Notes: generated from the letters alone by a model not told the origin. DNA of 51,502 nucleotides from Lachnospiraceae bacterium (GCA_024687205.1 JAILES010000127.1:1-51502); one strand, 5' to 3'. Counted from the first letter of the stretch, positions 16,180 through 25,093 are shown. Numbers and translations: made by a program.

Positions 16180-18819
16180 ATGAAGGCAAAAAGAGTGATA
16201 GCAATGCTTTTAAGTCTGTCGCTGATAGCATCGGTGACAGCCTGCGGTAAAACGGAAGTAAGTGAAACTATAGAAGAGACCGAAGAGGAGACAAAACTGG
16301 CGGGGCTCATAGATAAGGCAGCCGGTTCGCATTCATCCGCATCCGGCAAAGATGAGGTGGTATATGTACTGATGGACGCCGACGGTGAAAACGAGAACGT
16401 GATCGTATCGGAGCAGTTAAAGAACGGCGGCGGAAGCGCAAAGGTAAACGATATGACCGAACTCAGTGATATATCCAACGTGAACGGTTACGGTGATTAT
16501 CAGAAGAACGAGGACGGTACCATCACCTGGGAGGCTGACGGCAGCGATATCTTCTACCGCGGCACCACCGACAAGGAACTGCCTGTAGCGGTCCAGGTAT
16601 CTTATGAACTGGACGGACAGAAGGTAAGCGCCAAAGATCTGGCAGGTAAGGACGGACATGTAAAGATACGTCTTGATTACGAGAACAGATCAAAGGAAAC
16701 CGTGGATGTGGACGGAAGCGAGTATGAAGTAAGCGTTCCCTTCGTAATGGTAAGCGGCATGATACTTCCGAATGATACTTTCTCGAATGTAAGCGTGACC
16801 AATGGCAAGGTGATAGGTGAAGGAAACAATGAGATAGTTCTGGGACTTGCTTATCCGGGACTGAAGGAAAGCCTTGACTGGGACAATACCATTGCCAAGG
16901 CAAAGGACGAAGAGGCAAAGGAAAAACTGGAAGAGATTAATATTCCCGACTATGTGGAGATAGAAGCGGATGCCCATGACTTCGAACTGGGAATGACCAT
17001 GACCCTGGCGGGCTGTGATATCTTCAAACAGGTGGATGCTTCCGATTCTGTGGATCTGAGCGGCATACAGGATAAGATGGATGAACTTGGAAGCGGTTCG
17101 AAGGCTCTGGTAGACGGTACATCAGAGCTTAAGAACGGTACCTCGGATCTCTTAAGCGGCACCACGGATCTTAAGAACGGAACGGCAGAACTTGCAAACG
17201 GCTCAAAGGAACTGAAGGACGGTACCGCAGAACTTTATAACGGTACAGCGGATCTGAAAAACGGTACCAACGATCTGAAAAACGGAACCGCTGAACTGAG
17301 GGACGGTACAGGGAAGCTTTATCAGGGCGCCGATGAACTGAAGAACGGATCCGGCAAGTTAAAGAACGGTGCCGGAGATCTGAAGAACGGCAGCAATGAT
17401 CTCTATGAAGGCAGCAAGAGCTTAAAGAACGGTACCGAGGAACTCTATAACGGTACAAAGAGCCTGAAGGAAGGCACCGCAAGCTTAAGCGCCGGCAGCG
17501 GAAGCTTATATGAAGGCATAGTCAATTATACCAACGGCGCGGCGGGCATCAGCAGCGGTGCAAAGCAGATAGCCGAAGGCGCTGCCGGTGCCAAGAGTGG
17601 AGCGGATGCACTTAAGGCAGGCATAGATGATAACAATCTGGTAGCAGGAGCTTCATCACTTGCAGACGGTGCAGGACAGATCAGTGCAGGAATAGATACA
17701 CTTACACAGACCCTGACTGGCACGACCAATGCAAGTGTTGAAAAGATGAGAAATGCGGCAGCGCTTACAGGAAACTATGCCGACTGGATGCAGGCTCAGC
17801 TGCAGAGCATGGCAGCAGGTGAGGGTTACAGCGGAAACGATGATCTGGCAGCCTTGAGCGACCAGCTGCAGGCAGCAGTGAACTTGAGCTATGAACAGTG
17901 TTACGGTGCCCTGGCCCTTGCCGCTGGCGGAGACAGCACCGAGTGCATAAAAGCCATTACCTCCTGCAGGACTGCGGCGGCTCTGTATGCATCGATAGCA
18001 ACGGAACTTGAGAACAGCATGGCAGCAGTACCCGGACAGATCGCTCCGCTTAAGAACGGTGCGGATCAGCTGGCAGGAGGAGCATCGCAGCTGGCAGGCG
18101 GACTTAAGAACCTCAGCGACGGTGTGACACAGCTTGATGCGGGACTGGACAGTCTGGCTCAGGGAGCGGCTTCACTTTCAACAGGTGCGGATACACTGGT
18201 ACAGAATAACGATGCACTGGTCAGAGGTGCGGCTGATCTTAAAGAGGGAGCAGGCAAACTTGATGCGGGTGCAGGAAGCGTGATGGACGGTGCAGGCAAG
18301 GTCAATGAAGGTGCCGCAGGTATTTCCGCGGGAGCCGGAAAACTGTTTGAGGGTAGCAAGAGCCTTTATGACGGCGTAGACAGGCTTGATTCCGGAGTCG
18401 GGAGTCTTAAGGACGGTGTTGCAAAGATAAATGACGGAGCCGGCAGACTCGACTCAGGCGCAGCCAAGCTTAACGATGGTGCATTCAGCTTATTCGCCGG
18501 AGCGGGGAAACTTAATGACGGAGCCGGAAGGCTGTATGAAGGTGCAGGCAAGCTTGATGACGGAGCCGGCAGACTTAATGACGGTGCGGCAAAACTTGAT
18601 GAAGGTGCTGCGAAACTCCGTGACGGAATGATCAAACTGGATGAAGAGGGTATACAGAAAGTGACAGAGCTGCTCGGGGATGATGCAACGGATGTGCTGA
18701 ACAGGTTCAAGGCGATACGTAAAGCAGGCGAGACATATACCAGTTTCACCGGCGCGATCGATGAAGAAGGCGATTCGAACAGCGTGAGATTTATTTATAA
18801 GACCGGAGCGGTAAAGTAA
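16180..18819 (+). CDS. Large heptad-repeat (YhgE/Pip-like) lipoprotein, putative MMPL partner
   Basis: This 879-residue protein begins with a lipoprotein signal ending SVTAC, so it should be anchored outside the membrane. Residues about 40-300 form a beta-rich globular part. Then come two arrays of seven-residue repeats of the type L-x-x-G-(T/A/S)-x-x: about 20 from residue 310 and about 28 from residue 624. A less regular Ala/Gln-rich stretch lies between them. Such Gly-containing heptads are known from YhgE/Pip phage-infection proteins. No C-terminal membrane helix is seen, unlike YhgE. Placement 15 bases after MMPL and under the same TetR operators suggests an extracellular partner of the transporter, which is inference. 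Confidence 0.82.
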   Translation: MKAKRVIAMLLSLSLIASVTACGKTEVSETIEETEEETKLAGLIDKAAGSHSSASGKDEVVYVLMDADGENENVIVSEQLKNGGGSAKVNDMTELSDISNVNGYGDYQKNEDGTITWEADGSDIFYRGTTDKELPVAVQVSYELDGQKVSAKDLAGKDGHVKIRLDYENRSKETVDVDGSEYEVSVPFVMVSGMILPNDTFSNVSVTNGKVIGEGNNEIVLGLAYPGLKESLDWDNTIAKAKDEEAKEKLEEINIPDYVEIEADAHDFELGMTMTLAGCDIFKQVDASDSVDLSGIQDKMDELGSGSKALVDGTSELKNGTSDLLSGTTDLKNGTAELANGSKELKDGTAELYNGTADLKNGTNDLKNGTAELRDGTGKLYQGADELKNGSGKLKNGAGDLKNGSNDLYEGSKSLKNGTEELYNGTKSLKEGTASLSAGSGSLYEGIVNYTNGAAGISSGAKQIAEGAAGAKSGADALKAGIDDNNLVAGASSLADGAGQISAGIDTLTQTLTGTTNASVEKMRNAAALTGNYADWMQAQLQSMAAGEGYSGNDDLAALSDQLQAAVNLSYEQCYGALALAAGGDSTECIKAITSCRTAAALYASIATELENSMAAVPGQIAPLKNGADQLAGGASQLAGGLKNLSDGVTQLDAGLDSLAQGAASLSTGADTLVQNNDALVRGAADLKEGAGKLDAGAGSVMDGAGKVNEGAAGISAGAGKLFEGSKSLYDGVDRLDSGVGSLKDGVAKINDGAGRLDSGAAKLNDGAFSLFAGAGKLNDGAGRLYEGAGKLDDGAGRLNDGAAKLDEGAAKLRDGMIKLDEEGIQKVTELLGDDATDVLNRFKAIRKAGETYTSFTGAIDEEGDSNSVRFIYKTGAVK
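17107..17517 (+). repeat. Coding 21-bp heptad array 1
   Basis: About twenty in-frame 21-base units encode heptads such as LKNGTAE, LYNGTAD and LKNGTND. The second position is mostly Lys, Tyr or Arg, and position four is an invariant Gly. Codons vary between units (GGT/GGC/GGA), so the array is kept at protein level and is not a recent DNA duplication. Confidence 0.85.
18049..18636 (+). repeat. Coding 21-bp heptad array 2
   Basis: Twenty-eight in-frame 21-base units encode heptads such as LDAGAGS, LNDGAGR and LYEGAGK. Here Ala follows the Gly and acidic residues dominate, whereas array 1 prefers Thr and Lys/Asn. The two arrays therefore differ in surface charge. Confidence 0.85.
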
Positions 18820-18831
18820 GAACAGGAAACA

Positions 18832-18876
18832 GGGAAAACCGGGGGCTGTCCCCCCGGTTTTCCCCTTTGTTTTTTT
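18832..18876. terminator. Bidirectional terminator between lipoprotein and GGDEF genes
   Basis: A strong 14-bp stem pairs GGGAAAACCGGGGG (18832-18845) with its complement at 18851-18864 around a 5-base loop. A T-rich tract follows on the plus strand into the stop codon of the minus-strand gene. It can end transcription from both convergent genes. Confidence 0.8.
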
Positions 18877-20815
18877 ATACGCTTCTGTGTCTGCGGTGGC
18901 GTACTTTATAGTTGTACATCTTTTCGTCGGCAAGGCTTAATGCATTATCAAGTGTTATATCCCTGAAATCGTCAAAGACCAGAATGCCTATGCTGGCGGA
19001 TACATTGTAGGGCTTATTTAAGGTCCTGGATTTGGACTCTATGGCGTCGGTAAATTCGGCTGCGCGCTCGGCTTCGTCGTTTCTGTTGTATTCGCCGATA
19101 CCGATCAGGAAGAACTCGTCGCCGCCGCTGCGGACGCAGATCTCATTACTGCGGGTAACACTGTTGAGTACCTGGCAGAGTGTCTTGAGTCCGAAATCAC
19201 CCTCACTGTGGCCGAAGGTGTCGTTGATGTATTTGAGTCCGTCCATATCAATGACTCCGACAAAAAGAGCGCATTTGTCTGTGGCTGCAGCAGCAGACAT
19301 CAGACGGAACTGTTCGTACATGCCACGCCTGTTATAGGCACGAGTCATTTCATCCCTGACGGACATGGTCTGGAGACGCTCTTTGGAACGGATCATCTCG
19401 AGACAGTTATTGATGTAGCGCAGCCAGGTGCGGTAAACGATATTGAATAAAGAGTCCGGTGAAAGCTCGCGGTGCAGTACGGCATAGCCTAAGAGGGCAC
19501 CGTCATAATGTACCGGTGAGAAATAGAACAGGCCGGGCTCCGGGCGCTCCTCCTCAAGCTTGGGATGCATGCAGGAGATCCAGAAGGAGCGGTCGGGATC
19601 TACGCCGCTGAATTTATCATCATCTGTTGTTGAAGCGGCTATATATGTACGCATGGATTCGGGATAGCCTTCATAGGTATCCGCATCTATATTAAGCCAG
19701 TCTTCTCTGAGACAGAGATAGAAATTGCGATAGGGCTTCAGCTGATCTGCATATTCATATATCTTTTTCAGACATTCCTCAGGAGAACCGGAGGAAGTAA
19801 AGTCCTCAAGAGCATAGCTCTCCATAAGCTGTCCGATACCTATATGCTTGGAATTATCTTCATCTGCATGGTTATAGGAACTGATATAAAGCGAGCCGCG
19901 GAAGCGTTTCATTGAATGGATAGGGTCGGTCTGGCAGCCGCAGCTGGCTCCGGGATGGAACTGGAGCTTTGAGTCACGATCATGAGGGAGGAGCTCTGCT
20001 CCGGGTTCGATAATGCTTCTGATATAGTCAACGGCATCCGCACCCATGGTTATATCTCCGGGATCGTAGGAACTTAATGTGATCAGATTCACGGCGGCTT
20101 CGTCAGAGGCATCAAAGCCTATGACAAGTATGTCTTCGGGAACACGTATGCCGTTCTTGGTCAGACGGTCGATAAGGCCGATAGCCATGCAGTCGCTGGC
20201 GCAGATCACCGCATCGGGACGGGGGATCTCGCCACCTGCGATCTTTCTGGCAAGACCGTCGCCGCTGAAATACCAGAAATCTCCGTAAACTATATGTTCC
20301 GGCAGTACATCCAGTCCGTGTTTATGAATCTCGTCAAGAAAGACTTCAAGACGTTCTTCGGAAACGTTTACACCTTTATGGCCGGTCAGGACACAGATAT
20401 TCTTTCGGCCGTGATCTTCTATGGTATGACGTACCATTTCACGGAGCACGGCTTCGTTATCATTCCTGATCAGTTCCGTGCCTTCGGTAGGCAGTTCCAG
20501 AGAGCATTTGGGAAGGTCGGGATATTGTTTAAGGCGTTCGACCAGCATCTTTAAGCTGCGGTCGTCTTTATCGCCGGTCAGGGTAGTGTGGTCAAGGATA
20601 ACACCGTCCAGCTCCGCAAGATTCGCAAGTCTGAAGATATTGGCTTCGCCTTTTACATAGTTGTCGTGATGAAAAGAAAGATGAATGCTTGAAGCGAAGA
20701 CACACAGATCATAATCATATTTCTTACACTGTTCCATTGCGCCCTCGGTGATCCTTCGGACATGAACTATCTCGGGATAACCGACGAACAATCCTATTCT
20801 TTTTCTTCGTTTCAT
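18875..20815 (-). CDS. Periplasmic-binding-protein-like sensor fused to GGDEF diguanylate cyclase
   Basis: This 646-residue protein starts with a LacI/PBP1-like ligand-binding domain (about residues 1-290, from RKRIGLFVGYP through the IGFDASDEAA segment). A middle region of about 180 residues has no clear family. The GGDEF domain is C-terminal, with RSGGDEFFLIG intact, so it should make c-di-GMP. There is no helix-turn-helix, signal peptide or membrane helix, so it probably senses a small molecule in the cytosol. I chose ATG 20815, with AGAGGT upstream; the longer frame to 20959 runs through the promoter region. It is divergent from rny. Confidence 0.85.
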   Translation of the reverse strand: MKRRKRIGLFVGYPEIVHVRRITEGAMEQCKKYDYDLCVFASSIHLSFHHDNYVKGEANIFRLANLAELDGVILDHTTLTGDKDDRSLKMLVERLKQYPDLPKCSLELPTEGTELIRNDNEAVLREMVRHTIEDHGRKNICVLTGHKGVNVSEERLEVFLDEIHKHGLDVLPEHIVYGDFWYFSGDGLARKIAGGEIPRPDAVICASDCMAIGLIDRLTKNGIRVPEDILVIGFDASDEAAVNLITLSSYDPGDITMGADAVDYIRSIIEPGAELLPHDRDSKLQFHPGASCGCQTDPIHSMKRFRGSLYISSYNHADEDNSKHIGIGQLMESYALEDFTSSGSPEECLKKIYEYADQLKPYRNFYLCLREDWLNIDADTYEGYPESMRTYIAASTTDDDKFSGVDPDRSFWISCMHPKLEEERPEPGLFYFSPVHYDGALLGYAVLHRELSPDSLFNIVYRTWLRYINNCLEMIRSKERLQTMSVRDEMTRAYNRRGMYEQFRLMSAAAATDKCALFVGVIDMDGLKYINDTFGHSEGDFGLKTLCQVLNSVTRSNEICVRSGGDEFFLIGIGEYNRNDEAERAAEFTDAIESKSRTLNKPYNVSASIGILVFDDFRDITLDNALSLADEKMYNYKVRHRRHRSV

Positions 20816-20855
20816 ACTATAACCTCTAAACTGTATCGTGAACAGATATAGATTT

Positions 20856-20884
20856 ATTATATCGCCTATCAGAGGGTGTCGCAA
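20856..20884 (-). promoter_or_regulatory. Promoter of the PBP-GGDEF gene
   Basis: On the minus strand, TTGCGA (complement of 20879-20884) and TATAAT (complement of 20856-20861) have a 17-base spacer. It lies about 40 bases from the chosen start and argues against the longer reading frame. Confidence 0.65.
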
Positions 20885-20898
20885 GCGTTGTTTAATGC

Positions 20899-20928
20899 TT
20901 GACATAAGTTGGTTTGGAAGCTTATAAT
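20899..20928 (+). promoter_or_regulatory. rny promoter
   Basis: TTGACA (20899-20904) and TATAAT (20923-20928) are both perfect hexamers with an 18-base spacer. A 5' leader of about 60 bases precedes the strong AAGGAGG ribosome site at 20976-20982. Confidence 0.85.
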
Positions 20929-20992
20929 ATTCGTGTTGTGTTGTCAACAAAATTCGCACAATGAAAACTAAATATAAGGAGGTTCACGTACA

Positions 20993-22549
20993 ATGATGTA
21001 CGCAGTAACAGCGCTTATTGCGGTCGTTGTCACGCTGATCATAGCAATACCGGTTGTATCAAAAGTTTCGGTGAATAAATATAAGCAGGAAACCGAAAAG
21101 AAGATCGGCAATGCGGAGGAGAAGGCGCGTGCAATAATCGATGATGCTCTGAAAACTGCTGAAGAGAAGAAGCGTGAAAGCCTGATCGAAGTGAAAGAGG
21201 AGACCATCAGGGTCAAGAATGATCTGGATCGGGAGTTGAAGGAACGTCGTGATGAAATGACGAAGTCCGAGCGCAGGATACTTCAGAAGGAAGAGAACAT
21301 TGACAAGAAAACGGAAGCAATAGAACGCAAAGAACAGTCTCTGGCCCAGAAGGAAGCCAACCTTCAGAAGAAGAAGGAAGAGGTGGACAAACTGGGAGAA
21401 CAGAGAGTACAGGAACTGGAACGTATCTCGGGCTTATCATCCGATCAGGCTAAAGAATTCCTGCTGAAGACGGTAGAAGAGGATGTAAAGCACGAAACTG
21501 CAATGAAGATCAAGGAAGCTGAACTGAGAGCCAAGGAGGAAGCGGACAAGAAAGCCAGAGAATATGTGGTGACCGCTATCCAGAGATGTGCCGCAGATCA
21601 TGTATCCGAGACGACTATATCGGTCGTACAGCTGCCCAGCGATGAAATGAAGGGACGTATCATTGGACGCGAGGGACGAAACATCCGCACACTGGAAACA
21701 ATGACAGGTGTGGAACTGATCGTCGACGATACTCCGGAAGCGGTAGTGCTTTCAGCTTTTGATCCCGTAAGAAGGGAAGTCGCAAGGCTTGCACTCGATC
21801 ACCTTATCATAGACGGGCGTATACATCCGGCAAGGATAGAGGAAACGGTTGAGAAAGCAAGACGCGAGGTTGAGAACAGCATGAAGGAAGCAGGTGAAGC
21901 CGCTCTTCTCGATTGCGGTGTACACGGTCTGCATCCCGAGCTTACAAGGCTTATAGGAAGACTTAAGTACAGGACGAGCTTCGGACAGAACGCTCTGACC
22001 CACTCCATAGAAGTGGCTCAGATAGCAGGTCTTCTGGCTGAGGAAGTAGGCATTGATGCAAGGGCTGCCAAGAGAGCCGGTCTTCTCCATGATATCGGCA
22101 AGGCTGTGGATCATGATATGGACGGATCCCATGTACAGCTTGGCGCAGAGCTCTGCAAGAAGTATAAGGAAAACGACATTATCGTTAATGCGGTGGAAGC
22201 ACATCACGGAGATGTGGAACCCAGGAGTCTGGTAGCTTGCATAGTACAGGCGGCAGACGCCATATCCGCAGCAAGACCCGGAGCCAGAAGGGAGACTCTT
22301 GGTACCTATACCAACAGGCTTACCCAGCTGGAGGAGATCACCAATTCGTTTGACGGAGTTGAAAAGTCCTTTGCCATTCAGGCAGGACGTGAAGTACGTG
22401 TTATGGTCGTTCCCGATAAGGTATCCGATGACGATATGGTCATCCTTGCAAGAGATATCTCAAAGAAAGTGGAAGATGAGATGCTCTATCCCGGCGTGAT
22501 AAAGATAAACGTGATAAGAGAATCAAGAGTAGTGGACTACGCGAACTGA
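20993..22549 (+). CDS. rny: Ribonuclease Y
   Basis: RNase Y is a membrane-anchored endoribonuclease that starts bulk mRNA decay in Firmicutes. The 518-residue protein has one N-terminal membrane helix (residues 2-21), a long Lys/Glu coiled coil (about 25-200), a KH RNA-binding domain (with [12 protein letters not shown]) and an HD phosphohydrolase domain with [12 protein letters not shown]. Length and order are standard. The gene is monocistronic, with its own promoter and a strong terminator. In Bacillus rny lies just downstream of recA, so this copy is in a conserved neighbourhood widened by insertion. Confidence 0.96.
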   Translation: MMYAVTALIAVVVTLIIAIPVVSKVSVNKYKQETEKKIGNAEEKARAIIDDALKTAEEKKRESLIEVKEETIRVKNDLDRELKERRDEMTKSERRILQKEENIDKKTEAIERKEQSLAQKEANLQKKKEEVDKLGEQRVQELERISGLSSDQAKEFLLKTVEEDVKHETAMKIKEAELRAKEEADKKAREYVVTAIQRCAADHVSETTISVVQLPSDEMKGRIIGREGRNIRTLETMTGVELIVDDTPEAVVLSAFDPVRREVARLALDHLIIDGRIHPARIEETVEKARREVENSMKEAGEAALLDCGVHGLHPELTRLIGRLKYRTSFGQNALTHSIEVAQIAGLLAEEVGIDARAAKRAGLLHDIGKAVDHDMDGSHVQLGAELCKKYKENDIIVNAVEAHHGDVEPRSLVACIVQAADAISAARPGARRETLGTYTNRLTQLEEITNSFDGVEKSFAIQAGREVRVMVVPDKVSDDDMVILARDISKKVEDEMLYPGVIKINVIRESRVVDYAN

Positions 22550-22556
22550 AAAGAAC

Positions 22557-22588
22557 ATCCGCAGGCTGAACGGCCTGCGGATTTTTTT
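22557..22588 (+). terminator. rny terminator
   Basis: The perfect 10-bp stem ATCCGCAGGC / GCCTGCGGAT (22557-22566 with 22573-22582) is followed by a run of T, starting 8 bases after the rny stop. Confidence 0.88.
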
Positions 22589-22601
22589 GCACTGTATGGA
22601 A

Positions 22602-22629
22602 ATAAAAAACCGGAGCATCAGCTCCGGTT
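22602..22629 (-). terminator. Terminator of tRNA-Leu(AAG)
   Basis: Read on the minus strand, AACCGGAGC and GCTCCGGTT (22608-22616 with 22621-22629) form a 9-bp stem with a 4-base loop followed by a T run. It lies just after the tRNA 3' end. Confidence 0.8.
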
Positions 22630-22634
22630 TCTTG

Positions 22635-22718
22635 TGCGGGAAAAGAGACTTGAACTCTCACGCCCTAACGAGCACTAGATCCTTAGTCTAGCCTGTCTGC
22701 CAATTCCAGCATTCCCGC
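22635..22718 (-). tRNA. tRNA-Leu, anticodon AAG
   Basis: This 84-base class II tRNA has an acceptor stem GCGGGAA / TTCCCGC, a long variable arm and a T loop TTCAAGT. The anticodon stem CTAGA / TCTAG encloses the loop CTAAGGA, so the anticodon is AAG. CCA is not encoded. A34 would need deamination to inosine to read CUC as well as CUU. A consensus promoter and a terminator flank it. Confidence 0.88.
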
Positions 22719-22729
22719 AAACAAATGGT

Positions 22730-22758
22730 ATATTATCAGATTTCATAATAAATGTCAA
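22730..22758 (-). promoter_or_regulatory. Promoter of tRNA-Leu(AAG)
   Basis: On the minus strand, TTGACA (complement of 22753-22758) and TAATAT (complement of 22730-22735) are 17 bases apart. These are the same hexamers and spacing as for the other tRNA-Leu at 25004. Confidence 0.8.
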
Positions 22759-22847
22759 TAACTTATTGAAAAAAACTCTTTTTTCCGACGGCTCAAAGTG
22801 ATATAGTGTTAAAATATCGGGGGAAAGAAAGAATTGCGGAGGATGTT

Positions 22848-24983
22848 TTGGCACTGATATATTATCCCTTACTTATCTTATACTGGGAATTGCTGTTAAG
22901 GGCACTGGATGAAGTGAACCCGTTCTGGGGGATCTCACTGATACAGGTACTGCTCTTTTCTTTGGCTGCCGGTTTCATGCTGGCTTTTATCTTTCGTATC
23001 TTCAGAAATGTAAAGCTTGCCAGGATACTTTCGGGGATATTGCTGTGCATCCTGTGTTTCCTCTTTTTCTTTGAATGCAACTGCATCTCTTTTTATAAGA
23101 TATATTACGGCATCGTATATGCCCTCAGCATGAGCGGACAGGTGATGGGAACTTTTGGTTCTCTTGCGAAGGAGGTTGCCTTAAGCAACTTCGGAAAAGA
23201 CCTTTTATTTATACTGCCGCTGATCCTATACTTTGTTTTTGCGAAAAAGATCATTCCGGATAAAGACGGGAAACAGAGAAGGAATACGCTTATACTTATT
23301 CCCTTTATCGTATTGTATCTCGGAGGAATACTCTTTTCGAGGCTGGGTCCCAATGCGGACGTCTATACCTATGCCTTTTCGGTTCCCGCTTCGGTACCGG
23401 CGACGGGACTTTTGACCACCTTCCGTCTGGAACTTACTTATCAGATCTTCGGCACACCCGAGGAGAAAACAGGCAGCAGTTCCACGGAATTATGGACGCC
23501 CGCAGCCACGGAGAAAAAAGCAGGCTCTAAGAAAGCGGTAAGCAATAATTCGGCAAGTTCCAATTTGGTATCAGGCAATAACTCAGTTTCGGGCAATAAC
23601 TCCGTATCCGGCAATGCTTTGGAAGAAGCGGAAGAGATCCCGGTCGAATACGGCTACAATGCCGCCGTTGATTTCGCGGCACTGATAGAAAAGGAAACGG
23701 ATCCGACTCTAAAGAGCATGCATGAGTATTTCGGCTCAAGGGAACCCTCACAGCAGAACAGATATACAGGGATGTTTGAAGGCAAAAATCTTGTGCTGCT
23801 GACAGCGGAAGCTTTTTCCCCCTATGCTGTCGATAAGGACTTCACGCCGACTTTGTACAAGCTGGCAAACGAGGGCTTCGTATTCACGGATTATTATCAG
23901 CCGGGCTGGGGGCTTTCCACTACAGGAGGTGAGTTTTCCAACATGACCGGACTGATCCCCATGTGGATGGAAGGCGGACATTCCTTCATCAGATCCATCA
24001 GCGACTATATGCCTTATGCGGCGGGCAATCTCTTCGGTAATGCGGGTTACACTTGCCGTGCATATCACAACAGCGCCTATGAATACTATGACCGTGATAA
24101 GACGCATCCCAATCTGGGTTATGATTACAAAGGGATAGGAAACGGCCTTGTAATGGAGCTGGGAGGCTGGCCTTATTCGGATCTCGGCATGCTGGAAGCC
24201 ACAACGGATGAGATGATAAACGGATATCTGGAAACAGGGGTACCCTTCCATACCTACTATATGACTGTCAGCGGCCACTGCAATTATTCCTGGGGTGCCA
24301 ACGCCATGAGTGCGAAACATAAGAATGAAGCGATGGAAGCCTTCCCTGACGAGGATCCCACCATCCAGGCTTATAAAGCCTGCAATAAGGAACTGGACCT
24401 TGCGCTGGAATACCTGCTGAAAAGACTTGATGAAGCCGGCATACTCGAAGATACGGTGATATGTATGGGGGCAGATCATTATCCTTATGCCATGGCCAAG
24501 ACGGATCATGATTATTATGCGGAAATGTCGGGCATAGATGACACTGCGGCATCAATAAGCAGATACCGGAATACCCTGATACTATATTGTGCTTCGATGA
24601 AGGAGCCGGTGGTCGTGGATACTCCATGTTCTTCAATAGATATCATGCCTACCCTGGCCAATCTGTTCGGCATCGAATACGACTCCAGACTGTATTCGGG
24701 CCGCGATATCTTTGCGGAAAATTATGAAGATGAGGTGGCTTCGGAGACAATGCCCTTAGTCATGCTGCCTGTAAGCGGAGGCTACAGCTTCGTGACGACT
24801 GCCGGTCAGTATGATGCATATAAACGTGTATTCACGCCGAATGAGGGGATCGAAGTGCCGGACGATTATGTGGATCAGGTCAGAGCGATCATCAGCGACA
24901 GATGGAAATATGCAAGGCTGATACTGGCAAAAGACTATTATTCAAAATGTATCGAAAAAAATCTTGACAAGAACACACCATAA
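22848..24983 (+). CDS. LTA synthase-like sulfatase-fold membrane protein
   Basis: This protein of about 711 residues has five N-terminal membrane helices and an extracellular alkaline-phosphatase/sulfatase-fold domain like LtaS. That enzyme transfers glycerol phosphate from phosphatidylglycerol to cell-surface polymers. Candidate active-site elements are LTAEAFSPY (metal), the Thr pair in GLSTTGGEFSN where LtaS has its nucleophile, TVSGHCNYSW, and GADHYPYAM. Between the helices and the enzyme domain is a Ser/Asn-rich linker with repeated SGNNSV units. I prefer TTG 22848, preceded by GGAGG; GTG 22806 is in frame but has no ribosome site and lies in a probable -10 region. The donor or acceptor could differ from LTA. 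Confidence 0.8.
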   Translation: MALIYYPLLILYWELLLRALDEVNPFWGISLIQVLLFSLAAGFMLAFIFRIFRNVKLARILSGILLCILCFLFFFECNCISFYKIYYGIVYALSMSGQVMGTFGSLAKEVALSNFGKDLLFILPLILYFVFAKKIIPDKDGKQRRNTLILIPFIVLYLGGILFSRLGPNADVYTYAFSVPASVPATGLLTTFRLELTYQIFGTPEEKTGSSSTELWTPAATEKKAGSKKAVSNNSASSNLVSGNNSVSGNNSVSGNALEEAEEIPVEYGYNAAVDFAALIEKETDPTLKSMHEYFGSREPSQQNRYTGMFEGKNLVLLTAEAFSPYAVDKDFTPTLYKLANEGFVFTDYYQPGWGLSTTGGEFSNMTGLIPMWMEGGHSFIRSISDYMPYAAGNLFGNAGYTCRAYHNSAYEYYDRDKTHPNLGYDYKGIGNGLVMELGGWPYSDLGMLEATTDEMINGYLETGVPFHTYYMTVSGHCNYSWGANAMSAKHKNEAMEAFPDEDPTIQAYKACNKELDLALEYLLKRLDEAGILEDTVICMGADHYPYAMAKTDHDYYAEMSGIDDTAASISRYRNTLILYCASMKEPVVVDTPCSSIDIMPTLANLFGIEYDSRLYSGRDIFAENYEDEVASETMPLVMLPVSGGYSFVTTAGQYDAYKRVFTPNEGIEVPDDYVDQVRAIISDRWKYARLILAKDYYSKCIEKNLDKNTP

Positions 24984-24992
24984 TGGTAATAT
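24964..24992 (+). promoter_or_regulatory. Promoter of tRNA-Leu(CAG)
   Basis: TTGACA (24964-24969) and TAATAT (24987-24992) have a 17-base spacer. The -35 box lies inside the last codons of the LTA-synthase-like gene. Confidence 0.8.
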
Positions 24993-25003
24993 CTTTGTGT
25001 TGC

Positions 25004-25087
25004 GCAGGAATGGCGGAATTGGCAGACGCGCACGGTTCAGGTCCGTGTGAAAGCAATTTCATGAGGGTTCAAGTCCCTCTTCCTGCA
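25004..25087 (+). tRNA. tRNA-Leu, anticodon CAG
   Basis: This 84-base class II tRNA has an acceptor stem GCAGGAA / TTCCTGC and a long variable arm. The anticodon stem CACGG / CCGTG encloses the loop TTCAGGT, so the anticodon is CAG. CCA is not encoded. A spurious reading frame passes over it. Confidence 0.92.
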
Positions 25088-25093
25088 GCAAAA

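Noticed and set aside
17107..18636. Regular 21-base repeats that could suggest a CRISPR or tandem DNA array
   Set aside because: The units are in frame, vary in codons, have no spacers and encode protein heptads.
20816..20959. Longer start for the PBP-GGDEF gene
   Set aside because: A good promoter lies inside this extension and the ribosome site is before ATG 20815.
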